From contig NZ_BSEC01000001.1 in the NCBI RefSeq assembly GCF_027923385.1, positions 4,066,001-4,130,000 of the forward strand: a stretch of 64,000 nt of DNA. Direction: 5' to 3'. Position 1 is the first letter of the stretch. Each line of letters opens with the position of its first letter. The notes beneath the pieces are model-generated. The model worked only from the letters and a program-made list of their open reading frames with translations. It did not search any database and was not told where the DNA came from. Positions 36,247 to 45,599 of this stretch are shown piece after piece. This DNA comes from Methylocystis echinoides. GTDB taxonomy: Bacteria > Pseudomonadota > Alphaproteobacteria > Rhizobiales > Beijerinckiaceae. The translations under genes and the position numbers were made by a program.

Positions 36247-36711
36247 ATGATGCCGCGAACCAGCTTCTTGAGCGTCCCTGTCGCGAAAGCTCTGCTCGCC
36301 GTTCTCTGCGGGATACTGGTGAGCTTCTGGACGCTCGGATCGTCTGTGGCGGCCGCGCGCGTCGAGACGACCCTTACCGGTCTGCAAATCGTCGATAATA
36401 GAGTTGGAGCAGGCCCATCACCTGCGACAGGTAAAAAGGTCATCATCCACTACACGGGCTGGCTTTACGTCAACGGCACAAAAGGTCGAAAGTTCGACAG
36501 CTCACTGGATCGTGGAGAGCCATTCGCCTTCATCATCGGCAAGGGCCAGGTTATCAAGGGTTGGGATGAAGGCATAGCAACGATGCATGCAGGCGGGAAT
36601 CGGACGCTTATTGTCCCCCCTGACTTGGGGTATGGAGCAACCGGCCTTGCGGGGACAGTCCCGCCTAACGCATGGCTGATTTTCGATGTTGACTTGCTGG
36701 GGGTGAAGTAG
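36247..36711 (+). CDS. FKBP-type peptidyl-prolyl cis-trans isomerase, exported
   Basis: A 154-residue protein. The N-terminal about 38 residues form a signal peptide; residues about 45-154 are one FKBP domain (KKVIIHYTGWLY, KFDSSLDRGEPF, GKGQVIKGWDEGI, LIFDVDLLGVK). The active-site aromatic and Asp residues are present. It should catalyse prolyl isomerisation in the periplasm. It stands just before the split dioxygenase gene. Confidence 0.85.
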   Translation: MMPRTSFLSVPVAKALLAVLCGILVSFWTLGSSVAAARVETTLTGLQIVDNRVGAGPSPATGKKVIIHYTGWLYVNGTKGRKFDSSLDRGEPFAFIIGKGQVIKGWDEGIATMHAGGNRTLIVPPDLGYGATGLAGTVPPNAWLIFDVDLLGVK

Positions 36712-36777
36712 AAGTCGGCCCGATCATCTTTCGGCTGGCAGGCTGGGCCTAACTCCGCTCGCGCGTCAGCAGGCTCC

Positions 36778-37019
36778 TCAGCCACTGGCGAATCTGTAGC
36801 TCGACGCGGTAACGCCGCCGAACAGTCCCTTGTCGTGATAGACGCGCACGGCCCTCTCGTCTTCGGCGGCGCCGAGCGCAACGAAAAGCGGCGCAAGATG
36901 GTCTGCATTCGGATGGCAGACGCGGGCAAAGGGCGCTGTCTCCCAGGCGATAACAGCAGAGGTCCGGCGATCCGGCAGGCTCGCCAAGACGTCGGCAAGC
37001 CACTGGTCGAACGCCTCCG
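36778..37019 (-). pseudogene. DODA-type dioxygenase, C-terminal part (split by IS21 element)
   Basis: The minus strand encodes the last about 78 residues of an extradiol ring-cleavage dioxygenase of the 4,5-DOPA-dioxygenase (YgiD) type: EAFDQWLADVLASLP, then HPNADHLAPLFVALGAA and the end SYRFASG. The N-terminal part is at 42562-43122. Removing the insertion and one copy of CGCCTCCG restores PSEAFDQWLAD in frame, giving a protein of about 264 residues, the family's usual length. Confidence 0.85.
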
Positions 37020-37169
37020 TGTCAATCGGCACTGAAGTGGGACCCCTGATCGGCGCCGAAAAGGGACCCCCTCGAGACGCGGATTTTCCGCACTTGGCAC
37101 GACGGAGGGAGGGCGTAGCCCGAGTGGAGTTGCGCCAAGTGCGGCGGCGGCTTGTTGGGTGAGAGGAAC

Positions 37170-37901
37170 TCAGGCGCGGTTTTTGAAGCGCCAGCTTTCG
37201 TTGCCGGTTTCGATGATGTCACAGTGATGAGTGAGCCGGTCTAGGAGCGCGGTCGTCATTTTGGGGTCGACGAAAACGCTTGGCCATTCGCCGAAGGCGA
37301 GATTGGTGGTGACGATCACCGAGGTCCGCTCGTAGAGCCGGCTGATGAGATGGAAAAGCAGTTGTCCGCCGGCCTGAGCGAAAGGGAGATAGCCAAGCTC
37401 GTCGAGAACGACAAAATCCATCCGTGTGAGATAATCCGCCATGCGGCCCTGGCGCCCGGCGCGGGTTTCCGCCTCGAGGCGATTGACGAGATCGACGGTG
37501 TTGAAGAAGCGCCCGCGCAGGCTGGCGCGAATGCAGCTTCTGGCAATGGCGATGGCGAGATGCGTCTTGCCGGTCCCCGTGCCGCCCACGAGAACGATGT
37601 TGCGTTGTTGGGCGACGAAGTCGCCGCTGGCAAGATCGCGCACCAGAGCTTCGTTGACCGTCGCGCCGTCGAAGACAAAATCGTCGATATCCTTCGCCAG
37701 TGGCAGTTTGGCGATGGTCATCTGATATTTGATGGAGCGAGCGTGCTTTTCGTCGATTTCGGCTTTGAGGAGATCGCCAATGATCTGCGGCGGTTCATGT
37801 TGCCGCTTGATGCCCGTCGTCATCACGTCGTCGTAAGCGCTTCTCATGCCGAAGAGCTTGAGTTCTCCCATGAGATCGAAGATTTGCGTGCGTTCCATCA
37901 T
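37170..37901 (-). CDS. istB: IstB, transposition helper ATPase of IS21
   Basis: A 243-residue AAA+ ATPase. It has Walker [14 protein letters not shown], Walker [14 protein letters not shown] and a sensor region [13 protein letters not shown]. IstB loads onto DNA and stimulates the IstA transposase in IS21 elements. ATG 37901 overlaps the stop of istA (TGATG). The gene is intact, but its partner istA is broken. Confidence 0.92.
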   Translation of the reverse strand: MMERTQIFDLMGELKLFGMRSAYDDVMTTGIKRQHEPPQIIGDLLKAEIDEKHARSIKYQMTIAKLPLAKDIDDFVFDGATVNEALVRDLASGDFVAQQRNIVLVGGTGTGKTHLAIAIARSCIRASLRGRFFNTVDLVNRLEAETRAGRQGRMADYLTRMDFVVLDELGYLPFAQAGGQLLFHLISRLYERTSVIVTTNLAFGEWPSVFVDPKMTTALLDRLTHHCDIIETGNESWRFKNRA

Positions 37902-38287
37902 CAGCCTGAACTCCTCAGTTGGTCGTATTTTGCGCAATCGGCGAGAGGGGCATGCCGGAGCTTCAGGGCGTCCGGCGTGAGGATGGTCAGCGGCGGGCCG
38001 GGATCGCGGCGGCGCGCAAGAATGTTAAGAATGACGTCGGCGGAGTGCACGCCTTGGCACAAGGCTTCGGCGCAGGCGGCCTCGACCGTGGGCAGCCCGT
38101 CTTCGAGAACCGCGGCGAGAACCTTCACCATCTGACGGTCGCCGTCTGCGGAGCCAGAGAGTTTGCGCCGGATCCTTTCCATGGCGGCGGGCAAGACCCA
38201 GTCCTTGAACGGCGCGCCATTCCTCAAGGCGCCAGGCTTTCGCGCCAGGACCGGCACGTAATGCCAAGGGTCGTAAGCCGTCTCATC
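37901..38287 (-). pseudogene. istA: istA, C-terminal part (split by IS66)
   Basis: This is the end of IstA (AYDPWHYVPVLARKPGALR to the stop overlapping istB). It continues from the N-terminal part at 41329-42482. Removing the IS66 element and one GTCTCATC copy restores GRDETAYDPWHY in frame. Confidence 0.88.
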
Positions 38288-38392
38288 GTAAGCGGTGCGA
38301 CTGGGACACGTCGATCGGTTGTGGATGGCGTTACCTGTACAGTTGACCTGGGATGAGAGGAGTGGCGTTGTGCCTCATGAGGAGCGCCGCCG

Positions 38393-38831
38393 ATGATGAT
38401 CGAGGACCAGCTTCGCGAGCGACTAAAGAAAGTCGAAGCGCTGTATTTTGGCTCGACGAGCGCGAGCGAGCGCGAGGCGGCCGGCGCAGCGGCCGATCGG
38501 TTGAGGGCAAAGCTCGATGAGGCGGCGCGCAGCGATCCTCCCGTCGAGATGAAGTTCACCCTGCCCGGACGAATGGTCGGTGCGTTTGTTCGTCGCTCTG
38601 TGCCGACGCTACGGCGTGCGTCCCTTCCGCTATCCGCGGCAACGCCGCACAACGATCATGGTGAGAGCGCCGCGGCGCTTTTTCGACACCGTCGTATGGC
38701 GGCAATTTTCCGACCTGCACACGGACCTTTGGATCTATTTCGAGCAGACGACGGAGCGGCTGATCAAAGAGTCAATCTGCTCGGACACGCGGGACGCGGA
38801 AACGGCGAGCGAGCCGAACCTGTTGCGTTGA
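38393..38831 (+). pseudogene. IS66 passenger gene with one-base frameshift
   Basis: The N-terminal frame (MMIEDQLRERLKKVEALYFG to PVEMKFTLP) continues in the next frame as RLFVALCRRYGVRPFRYP and on to about 38831. The shift lies in CCCGGACGAATGG near 38567; removing one G gives an unbroken protein of about 145 residues. Similar passenger proteins of unknown function occur in alphaproteobacterial IS66 elements. A sequencing error would look the same. Confidence 0.65.
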
Positions 38832-38838
38832 CGGCGGA

Positions 38839-40401
38839 TCAAGCCGCCGATTTGCCTTGTTCACGCGCAGCTTTCCAGTTCCACGCCAGAAGCTCGGCGA
38901 GTTGGTTGTTGGTCGTCGCGCCGGAGACCATGCGCTCCAGCACATCTGCGAGCCACGTCTCCGGATCGACGCCATTGAGCTTCGCCGTCTGAATCAGCGA
39001 AGAGAGGATCGCCCATGTTTCTGCGCCGCCATTGTCGCCGGCGAAAAGTGAGTTGCGTTTGCCGATGGCGATCGAGCGAATAGGGCGCTCAACGATGTTG
39101 GTGTCCGGCTCGATGCGGCCGTCACCGAGAAAGCGCGTCAGTCCGCTCCAATGAGCGAGCGTGTAGTTGATCGCCTTGGTCAGCGGCGAGATTTGCGACA
39201 GTCCATCGCGCACGACGACCAAGCGGGCGTGTAGCGCCTCCATGATCGGCTTTGTCTCCACGTGCCGGATAGCGTGCCGCTCGTCGGCGCTTTTGCCGCG
39301 AATGCGCTTCTCGATCGCATAGACCATTGCGATCGTCTCGATGACCTCTTTGGCGAATGGCGAGTTCGTCGTCTTGAACACCGCGACGAACTTGCGACGT
39401 GCGTGAGTGAGGCAGAAGGCGAGCGTGATGCGGCTCTCGGCGCGCTCGTCTTTAACCAGAGCCTTGTAGGCGGCGTAGCCGTCAACCTGCAAGATCCCTG
39501 TAAAGCCGGAAAGCTGCGATGCGATCTCCTTCTTGCTGCGGCCTCCAGCGAACACATAGGCGACGGCAGGCGGAGCAGGTCCCGCCCACGGGCGGTCGTC
39601 GGTCGCATGCGCCCAGAACTGTCGGAGCTTCACATGCCCGGGCGCCAGCACAGGCATCGGCGTCTCGTCGCAGAAGAGCCGCGGACAGCGATGCATCACC
39701 GCCAATTGCAGATCATAGAGCCCCTTCAGCATCCAGGCCGTCCGCTTCATCCAGCGCGCCAGCGTCTGCCGATCGACGACGGCGCCCTGGCCGGCAAGGA
39801 TGGCGGTCTGACGGTAGAGGGTCGACAACCAGCCGTATTTGGCGACGGCAATATGGGCGACGAGCGCCGTCGAGACCATGCCGCCTTCGATCAATTGCGC
39901 CGGCGCTGGCGCCTGCACGACTGCGCTTTCACAAGCCCGGCACGCATATTTGGGCCGAATCGTGCGCAAGACACGCAGCACGGCCGGAACGCGGTCGAGC
40001 GCCTCGCTCACATCCTCTCCGATGCGATGCATTTTTCCTTTGCAGCAGGGACACAGCGTCGTCGCCGGCTCGATCACGCGCTCGCAGCGGGGAAGATGCT
40101 CGGGCAGCTTCCCAATGTTGCGCTCGGCCTTTTTGCGTGGTGTGTTTCTGGCTGGCTCGCCTGGCGGAACGTCGTCGTTCCCCGCCGCCGTCTTCCGCGT
40201 CTCCTCGGCGCGATCATCCAAAAGGTCGAGCGCGAGTTGCTCTGAGCCCAGCCCGGCAAAGCGCTCGGAGCGCGCGCCAAAAATCAGCGCTTTCAGCGTC
40301 ACGATCGTTGTCCGCAGCGTCTCGTTTTCCGCTTCGAGCGCGAGCGCCAGCTCCGTCAGCAGAGCCGGATCCGATGGAAGGGGCGTGGAGCGAAGCGCCA
40401 T
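38839..40401 (-). CDS. tnpC: IS66 transposase TnpC
   Basis: A 520-residue DDE transposase. The N-terminal helical region (LALEAENETLRTTIVTLKAL) is followed by a zinc-binding stretch (CPCCKGKMHRIG), then the DDE core with CDETPMPVLAPG, QVDGYAAYKAL and the Glu in the GDGRIEPDTNIVERPIR region. It ends with the IS66 C-terminal domain. The frame is intact. Confidence 0.93.
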   Translation of the reverse strand: MALRSTPLPSDPALLTELALALEAENETLRTTIVTLKALIFGARSERFAGLGSEQLALDLLDDRAEETRKTAAGNDDVPPGEPARNTPRKKAERNIGKLPEHLPRCERVIEPATTLCPCCKGKMHRIGEDVSEALDRVPAVLRVLRTIRPKYACRACESAVVQAPAPAQLIEGGMVSTALVAHIAVAKYGWLSTLYRQTAILAGQGAVVDRQTLARWMKRTAWMLKGLYDLQLAVMHRCPRLFCDETPMPVLAPGHVKLRQFWAHATDDRPWAGPAPPAVAYVFAGGRSKKEIASQLSGFTGILQVDGYAAYKALVKDERAESRITLAFCLTHARRKFVAVFKTTNSPFAKEVIETIAMVYAIEKRIRGKSADERHAIRHVETKPIMEALHARLVVVRDGLSQISPLTKAINYTLAHWSGLTRFLGDGRIEPDTNIVERPIRSIAIGKRNSLFAGDNGGAETWAILSSLIQTAKLNGVDPETWLADVLERMVSGATTNNQLAELLAWNWKAAREQGKSAA

Positions 40402-40451
40402 GATGTGAATGTACCACCGCGCCCGCGGGAGCTCCAGCGAATGCAGCTATG

Positions 40452-40808
40452 TCACGCCGTTTTATTCGGCTTCGTCACCGCCTTCGGCACGATCCGCGCC
40501 CATTCCGACAAGCCATCGAACAACATCGCGAACTGCGTCGGTGTCAGAGCGATCACGCCGTCCTGTACCGGCGGCCAAGCGAAGTCGCTGTTCTCCAGCC
40601 ACTTGGTCGCCAGCACTGTTCCCGAGCCGTCGAAGAGGAGGAGCTTCAGACGATCCTTGCGCTTGGCGCGGAACACATAGACATCGCCGCAGTAAGGATT
40701 GCACTTCAAATCTTCCGCCACGAGCGCGACGAGACCGTGTACACCCTTACGGAAATCGACTGGCCGCGTCGATACAAACACGCGTCGCTGCGCGCCGATG
40801 GAGATCAT
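40452..40808 (-). CDS. tnpB: IS66 accessory protein TnpB
   Basis: A 118-residue IS66 Orf2 protein (RRVFVSTRPVDFRKGVHGL, FRAKRKDRLKLLLFDGSG). It is required for IS66 transposition with TnpA. Its start overlaps the stop of tnpA (ATGA). Confidence 0.93.
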   Translation of the reverse strand: MISIGAQRRVFVSTRPVDFRKGVHGLVALVAEDLKCNPYCGDVYVFRAKRKDRLKLLLFDGSGTVLATKWLENSDFAWPPVQDGVIALTPTQFAMLFDGLSEWARIVPKAVTKPNKTA

Positions 40809-41245
40809 CGCGAGCGACGCAGCGCCGAAATCACTGCATCGACCGTCGCGCCGTCCGCGCCCTTCGGGACACGGATCGTCGCATCCCCCATCGAAATCTC
40901 GATCGCGCAGGACGCGACTGAGGCCGCCTCGTTCTCCTCGTCAATCGCGGCGGCGTTGCCCCGCCGTTCCTCGTCACCTCTCAACCGCACCGCTGCGAAC
41001 AGCGATACATGGTCGGGCGTCTTTAGCGCCTCCCGGGTCTGTCGGCGCCAGACCGTCAATAGTCCACGGCTCACGCCGTTGCGTCGAGCGACATCCGATA
41101 TGTTCGCGTTCGGCGCCAGGCTCTCGGCGACGATCCGGGCCTTCTCTGCCGACGCCCAACTGCGCCGACGCCGGCTCCCGGTGATCACCTCCACCCGCTG
41201 ATACGTTCTGCCTTCATGCATGGCTTCAAGCATGGAATGATCCAT
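40805..41245 (-). CDS. tnpA: IS66 accessory protein TnpA
   Basis: A 146-residue protein with a helix-turn-helix of the IS3/IS66 Orf1 type (RRRSWASAEKARIVAESL, SDVARRNGVSRGLLTVWRR). It is the first gene of the IS66 operon and binds the element ends. Confidence 0.9.
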   Translation of the reverse strand: MDHSMLEAMHEGRTYQRVEVITGSRRRRSWASAEKARIVAESLAPNANISDVARRNGVSRGLLTVWRRQTREALKTPDHVSLFAAVRLRGDEERRGNAAAIDEENEAASVASCAIEISMGDATIRVPKGADGATVDAVISALRRSR

Positions 41246-41328
41246 CCAATCCTCCTCACCCCCAAATCATGCGAAGAGGATCGCCCGCCGATTAGAATTT
41301 TACGAGGTGTACCGCTCGCACCGCTTAC

Positions 41329-42482
41329 GTCTCATCACGGCCAAAGCGTCGACGATGTTCGCCGACGACGCCCCCATCCTGCCGAATGACGATGCGATCG
41401 GCATAGGCCTGGACTTCGACAGGCCGGCCCACGGCATTGGCCATCACCGAGTATTTGTTGCTGTCGAAGCGAACCAGGCAGGTCTTCGACACCGCGGCGC
41501 TCACCGCATGGAAGCCGTCGAAGCAACCGCGCAACGGCACGAGTTTTTGTCGCTCGTCCTCGAAGACCTCCCAAATCGTTCTATCGCCCATCTCCGGGTG
41601 GCGATGCGCCTTGGCGTAGGCGATACATTTGTCCAGGAGCCAGGCGTTCAACTCGTCATAGCTCTTGAACCGCAGGCGGGGTGTGAAGAAGCGTTCGCGA
41701 ATGACGCCGACCTGGTTCTCGACCTGGCCTTTCTCCCAGCCCGACGCCGGCGTGCAGGCTACGGGCTCGACGAGATAATGCCCGCACATCTGTAGAAAGC
41801 GGCGGTTGTATTGCCGCTCCTTGCCGACGAAGATCGTCTCCACCGCGGTCTTCATGTTGTCGTAGATGCCGCGGGCGCAGGCGCCCTTGAAAAAGCCGAA
41901 GGCGCGGTCGTGCGCGTCGAACACCATCTCTTGCGTCTCACGCGGATAGGCGCGGACAAACGGCATGCGGCTGTGACAAAGCCGCATGTGGGCTGCCTTC
42001 ACGGTCACCGTCGCGCCGTTCAGAATGACGACTTCATGGCTCCAATCGAACTGGTAGGCGTCACCAGGGGAAAAACTCAGCGGCACATAGGCCTGGGCCA
42101 GCACGGTTCCGCGTTCCTTGCGCCAGTTCTTGGCGTAACGGCGGACGGCGTCATAACTGCCTTCATAGCCAAGTTCTCGCAGCTCTTCATAAAGGCGGAT
42201 AAGCGTCAACCGCTCGCGGGCCGGCTTCCCATCATTCCCCAGAAGCAAAGCGTCGAGCTGCTCCCGCCAGGGGCCTATTTTGGGGAGCGGCTGCCTTTCC
42301 CGCTCGTAATGGAACTCCGTCGCATCAGAACGGATGACCTTCCGCACCACCTTCCGTGACACACGAAGGTCCCGGCAGATCTCCTTGATCGGCTTCTTGT
42401 GTCGGAAATAGGCGAGACGAATCTTTGCAATCGTTTCCACAATCAGCATCCCAACCCCGGCCTCCCTCGAAAAGGAGGCCAT
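41329..42482 (-). pseudogene. istA: istA, N-terminal part (split by IS66)
   Basis: About 385 residues of the IS21 transposase: an N-terminal helix-turn-helix (KPIKEICRDLRVSRKVVRKV), then the DDE core (YQFDWSHEVV, GIYDNMKTAVE, EKGQVENQVG). It runs into the IS66 element at 41328 and stops at once. ATG 42449 (MLIVETIAK) is an alternative start that fits the family better than 42482. Confidence 0.88.
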
Positions 42483-42561
42483 TGTGGACCCTTCGCCAAA
42501 GGGGTCCCGATTGGACGCCGATCACCCCAAAAGCGGGGTCCTTATTCCATGCCGATCAACA

Positions 42562-43122
42562 CGCCTCCGACGGCTCTCGCGCGCCGGGGCCGAACAGCTC
42601 GAGATTATGGTAGCTCAGCCCGGAGCCGATGATGAGGACGCCTTGCGCTCGCAAAGGCGCGAGAGCGCGACCAAGCTCGATATGCCTGAGCGGATCGTAG
42701 CCCGATTGAAGCGAGAGCTGGAAAACAGGCGTCTCCGCCTCCGGATACATGACGAAGAGCGGGACGAAGGCGCCGTGATCGAATCCGCGCCTGTCATCGA
42801 GTCGCGCCGGCAGGCCGGCCTGGCGAATGAGCTCCGCTGTTTGCGCGGCGATCGCAGGCGCGCCGGGCGCGGGATAGAGAATGCGATAGGTTTCCGCAGG
42901 GAAGCCATGATAGTCGTAGAGCATCCCCGGCCGGCGCGCGGACATGACGGCGAATTCAGGTTCCGCCCAGTGCCCGGAGACGACCAGCACCGCGCTTGGT
43001 CTTTGCGCGATATCCTGCGGAATTCGCGCGAGCGACGCTTCAAGGTTTTTGAACTGGCTGCGCCAGGCGGGGACCCACGGCCACGGCCCGCCGCCATGTG
43101 AGATGAAGTAGGTTGGCAGCAT
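42562..43122 (-). pseudogene. DODA-type dioxygenase, N-terminal part (split by IS21 element)
   Basis: About 185 residues of a class III extradiol dioxygenase. It starts MLPTYFISHGGGPWPWV (metal-binding His9), has VVSGHWAEPEFAVM, and FDHGAFVPLFVMYPEA carrying another metal ligand. It reads into the IS at 42561. The missing end lies at 36778-37019. In plants and bacteria this fold cleaves catechol-type rings; YgiD acts on DOPA. The start ATG at 43122 has AGGAGG upstream, so the gene was normally expressed before the insertion. Confidence 0.85.
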
Positions 43123-43253
43123 AGGAGGTTTCCTTTCTCAACGTTCAGAACAGCAGATTCAGCTTCGCCTCGAAAAGGCCGCCGATATCGGGTTACTTCA
43201 ACCGGTCGAGCAGGCCGTTTCGAATTGCCTCCCGCGGCAAAGGAGCAAGTCTT

Positions 43254-43622
43254 ATGAACCCGACTGGCACATACCTCGCGATATTCCTCGGTGACAAGGA
43301 AAGCGCCAAAATGGCGGCCTGGAAAGCGTTGCCCGAGGCCGATCGTCGAAAGCTCGAAACAGAAGGCATGTTCGCCTGGCATGCCTGGGCGGAACGACAC
43401 AAGGCCGACATCGTCACGATGGGCGGCCCGCTTGGCAAGACAAAGAAGATTTCTACGACGGGCGTCGAGGACATCAGCAACGCTCTCGGCGCGTTCACGG
43501 TCGTGCGTGCGGCGTCTCCGGAAGCGGCAGCCAAAATGTTCGAAAATCACCCCCACTTCTCGATCTTTCCCGGTGACAGCGTTGAGGTCATGCCGGTCTT
43601 GTCGATTCCTGAAGCGTCGTAA
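43254..43622 (+). CDS. YCII-like domain protein
   Basis: A 122-residue small protein of the YCII/DGPF dimeric alpha-beta barrel type (YLAIFLGDKESAKMAAW, GMFAWHAWAERH, IVTMGGPLGKTKKI). AAGGAG lies nine bases before the ATG. Members are found beside ring-cleavage and stress genes with unclear function. It is divergent from the split dioxygenase. Confidence 0.75.
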   Translation: MNPTGTYLAIFLGDKESAKMAAWKALPEADRRKLETEGMFAWHAWAERHKADIVTMGGPLGKTKKISTTGVEDISNALGAFTVVRAASPEAAAKMFENHPHFSIFPGDSVEVMPVLSIPEAS

Positions 43623-43651
43623 TTTCACAGGAAAGGATCGGAGGGAAAGCG

Positions 43652-44065
43652 ATGAAAATCACGGTTGAAGCAAACGTGAATGCGCCCATTACCGACGTCT
43701 GGCGCATATACACGACGCCCGAAGACATCATGCAATGGAATGCGGCGTCGGACGATTGGCACACCACCAAGGCGTCCGTCGACCTGCGCGAAGGGGGCGC
43801 GTTCTCGTCGCGTATGGAAGCCAAGGACGGGAGCATGGGCTTCGATTTCGCGGGCGTCTACACGAAGATCGTTCCGCAAAAGCGCATCGAATATTCGTTT
43901 GGCGACCGCACGGCTCAAGTCGAATTCGAGTCCCATGATCAAGGCGTCAATGTGCGCGTGGTCTTCGATGCAGAAGAGTCGCACCCCATCGAGATGCAGC
44001 GCGGTGGCTGGCAGGCAATTTTGAACAACTTCGCCCGCTATGCGGAGCATATGGCAAGAACCTGA
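43652..44065 (+). CDS. SRPBCC/AHSA1-family protein
   Basis: A 137-residue START-like fold protein (VEANVNAPITDVWRIYTTPE at the start, WNAASDDWHT, GWQAILNNFARYAE near the end). The family binds small hydrophobic ligands or acts as a co-chaperone-like module. GGAGG precedes the start, and it follows the YCII-like gene after 29 bases, so the two form a small operon. Confidence 0.82.
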   Translation: MKITVEANVNAPITDVWRIYTTPEDIMQWNAASDDWHTTKASVDLREGGAFSSRMEAKDGSMGFDFAGVYTKIVPQKRIEYSFGDRTAQVEFESHDQGVNVRVVFDAEESHPIEMQRGGWQAILNNFARYAEHMART

Positions 44066-44082
44066 CTTGGTGGGTTTGATCC

Positions 44083-44328
44083 TCAGTCTCCCGCAATGAT
44101 TAATGCGATCAGTGGGACAAGGTTCAGCAGAAGCACGCCGACCTTATAAATTGCCATGGCCGAATAATGGATCCTGTCAAAGTCCGGCGGAGACAATCTG
44201 AACCACCTCGTATGGAGACGGTATAGCGCCTCGTGGGCATAGATAAACACCAGGAACCAAACCGTGACGATTGCGTAGTTTATGAGTGTGCTGATCAAGA
44301 GCAAGTGTTTCAAGACGGCGGGTTCCAT
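44083..44328 (-). CDS. DUF6868-like small membrane protein
   Basis: An 81-residue protein with two transmembrane helices (LLLISTLINYAIVTVWFLVF and VGVLLLNLVPLIALIIAG) joined by a conserved-looking loop (HEALYRLHTRWFRLSP). It resembles the small DUF6868 family. No function is known. Convergent with the SRPBCC gene. Confidence 0.65.
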   Translation of the reverse strand: MEPAVLKHLLLISTLINYAIVTVWFLVFIYAHEALYRLHTRWFRLSPPDFDRIHYSAMAIYKVGVLLLNLVPLIALIIAGD

Positions 44329-44439
44329 CTCATGAACCTTACACTGCCTGAAAGAATGTCAAGACTGAAGATGCGGCGAATCTACCCATCTTGGCCTGCT
44401 TGATCTCCACACGAGACCGGTCGCGCAATCGCGCCCCTG

Positions 44440-45402
44440 GGGGGCACGCGGGCGCGACGACTGAAGCGATGGCCTGCGTGGCCGCCCGCCAATCGAGACC
44501 GGAACCTGTCATTGCCGCCTGAGTTGAAGGCCGGAAAGCCCTTCTTTGCTCGGTGGAACGGCACGCGCATGCATTTCCGCACCCATGTGAAGGGGGACCA
44601 TCGCGGCCTTTCCGGTCAGGACGAATATTCGGACGGCATGGTCGAGCACGATCTGCATGTCGGTGAGCTTTTGGAACTCATCGACGATCTCGGTCTCGCC
44701 GACGACACCATCGTCTATTATTCGACCGACAATGGCCCGCACTACAACACCTGGCCGGACGCCGGCACGACGATCTTCCGCAGCGAGAAGAATTCGAACT
44801 GGGAAGGCGCCTATCGCGTGCCGGCCTATGTGCGCTGGCCCAGGCATTTCCCCGCCGGGGAAACGCTCAACGGCATCGTCTCGCATGAAGACTGGCTGCC
44901 GACCTTCGCGGCGGTCGCGGGCGACGAGAAGATCAAGGACAAGCTCGCCGCCGGCGTGAAGCTCGAAGGCCGCAAATATCACAACAAGATCGACGGCGAG
45001 AATCAGCTCGATTACCTCTCCGGCAAGGCCAAGGAATCGCCGCGCAAGGAGTTCATCTATGTGAACGACGACGGGCAGATCGTGGCTATTCGTTATCAGG
45101 ACTGGAAGGTCGTTTTCCTGGAGAATCGCGGCGAGGCGTTCGGCGTTTGGCGCGAGCCCTTCACCGAATTGCGCGTGCCGCTGCTCTTCAACCTGCGGCG
45201 TGATCCGCTGGAGCGGGCGCAGCACAATTCCAACACCTATAACGACTGGTTCCTCGAACGACCCTTCGTCGTCGCGCCGATGCAAAAGCTCGCGGCGGAT
45301 TTCCTGCTGTCGATGAAGCAATATCCGCCGAGCCAGACGCCTGGCTCGTTCAATCTGGAAAAGGTTCAGAAGGAGATCGAGGCGGTCGGCGCCGGCCGTT
45401 AA
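44440..45402 (+). pseudogene. Arylsulfatase, C-terminal half only
   Basis: The frame keeps the second half of a sulfatase (KPFFARWNGTRMHFRTHV, VYYSTDNGPHYNTWPDAG, RYQDWKVVFLEN, LFNLRRDPLERAQHNSNTY). The N-terminal half with the CxPSR motif, whose Cys becomes formylglycine, is missing, so the product cannot be active. In-frame similarity fades above about 44460. The nearest start is a TTG at 44512. Full-length relatives have about 530-560 residues; here about 300 remain. It lies just before the integrated element, but the truncation point does not coincide with its att site. Confidence 0.75.
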
Positions 45403-45484
45403 GACGCGCTTCGAGCCGCCGCCCTCAATCGGGGCGGCGGAGCCTGATTGCCAGACAGAGAAATCAGAGACGTGCAGGAAAAGC

Positions 45485-45501
45485 TGGCTGGGGCGGGAGG
45501 A
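45485..45501. repeat. attL: 17-bp copy of the tRNA-Gln 3' end
   Basis: TGGCTGGGGCGGGAGGA, identical to the 3' end of tRNA-Gln at 53916-53932 and in the same orientation. It marks the left boundary of the integrated element. Confidence 0.88.
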
Positions 45502-45555
45502 GTTTAACCTGTTTCATAAGACATTGAGTTGCTTGACATAGATGTTCAGGGAGGT

Positions 45556-45593
45556 CAAAAACAGGGCAAGAAAATAGTGAAAAACAGGGCAAG
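45556..45593 (+). promoter_or_regulatory. Left pair of arm-type repeats (CAGGGCAA x2, 23 bp apart)
   Basis: AAAAACAGGGCAAG occurs twice; the CAGGGCAA cores are at 45562-45569 and 45585-45592, 23 bp start to start. The second copy lies just before the integrase TTG start and may overlap its ribosome binding site. The same motif and spacing occur at the right end. Confidence 0.75.
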
Positions 45594-45599
45594 CCTCGC

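Larger units (their letters stand above)
38288..41328. mobile_element. IS66-family element, 3041 bp
   Basis: The ends are GTAAGCGGTGCGA at 38288 and its complement at 41316-41328, the conserved IS66 tip. An 8-bp duplication GTCTCATC lies on both sides (38280-38287 and 41329-41336). It carries tnpA, tnpB, tnpC and a frameshifted passenger gene, and sits inside istA of the IS21 element. Confidence 0.92.
37020..42561. mobile_element. IS21-family element, itself split by an IS66-family element
   Basis: The ends are TGTCAATCGGCA at 37020 and TGCCGATCAACA at 42561, which form near-perfect terminal inverted repeats. An 8-bp duplication CGCCTCCG flanks it (37012-37019 and 42562-42569). It carries istB (37170-37901) and istA, the latter cut by the IS66 element. 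Without the inner element and its duplication the size is about 2.49 kb, typical of IS21. Confidence 0.9.
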
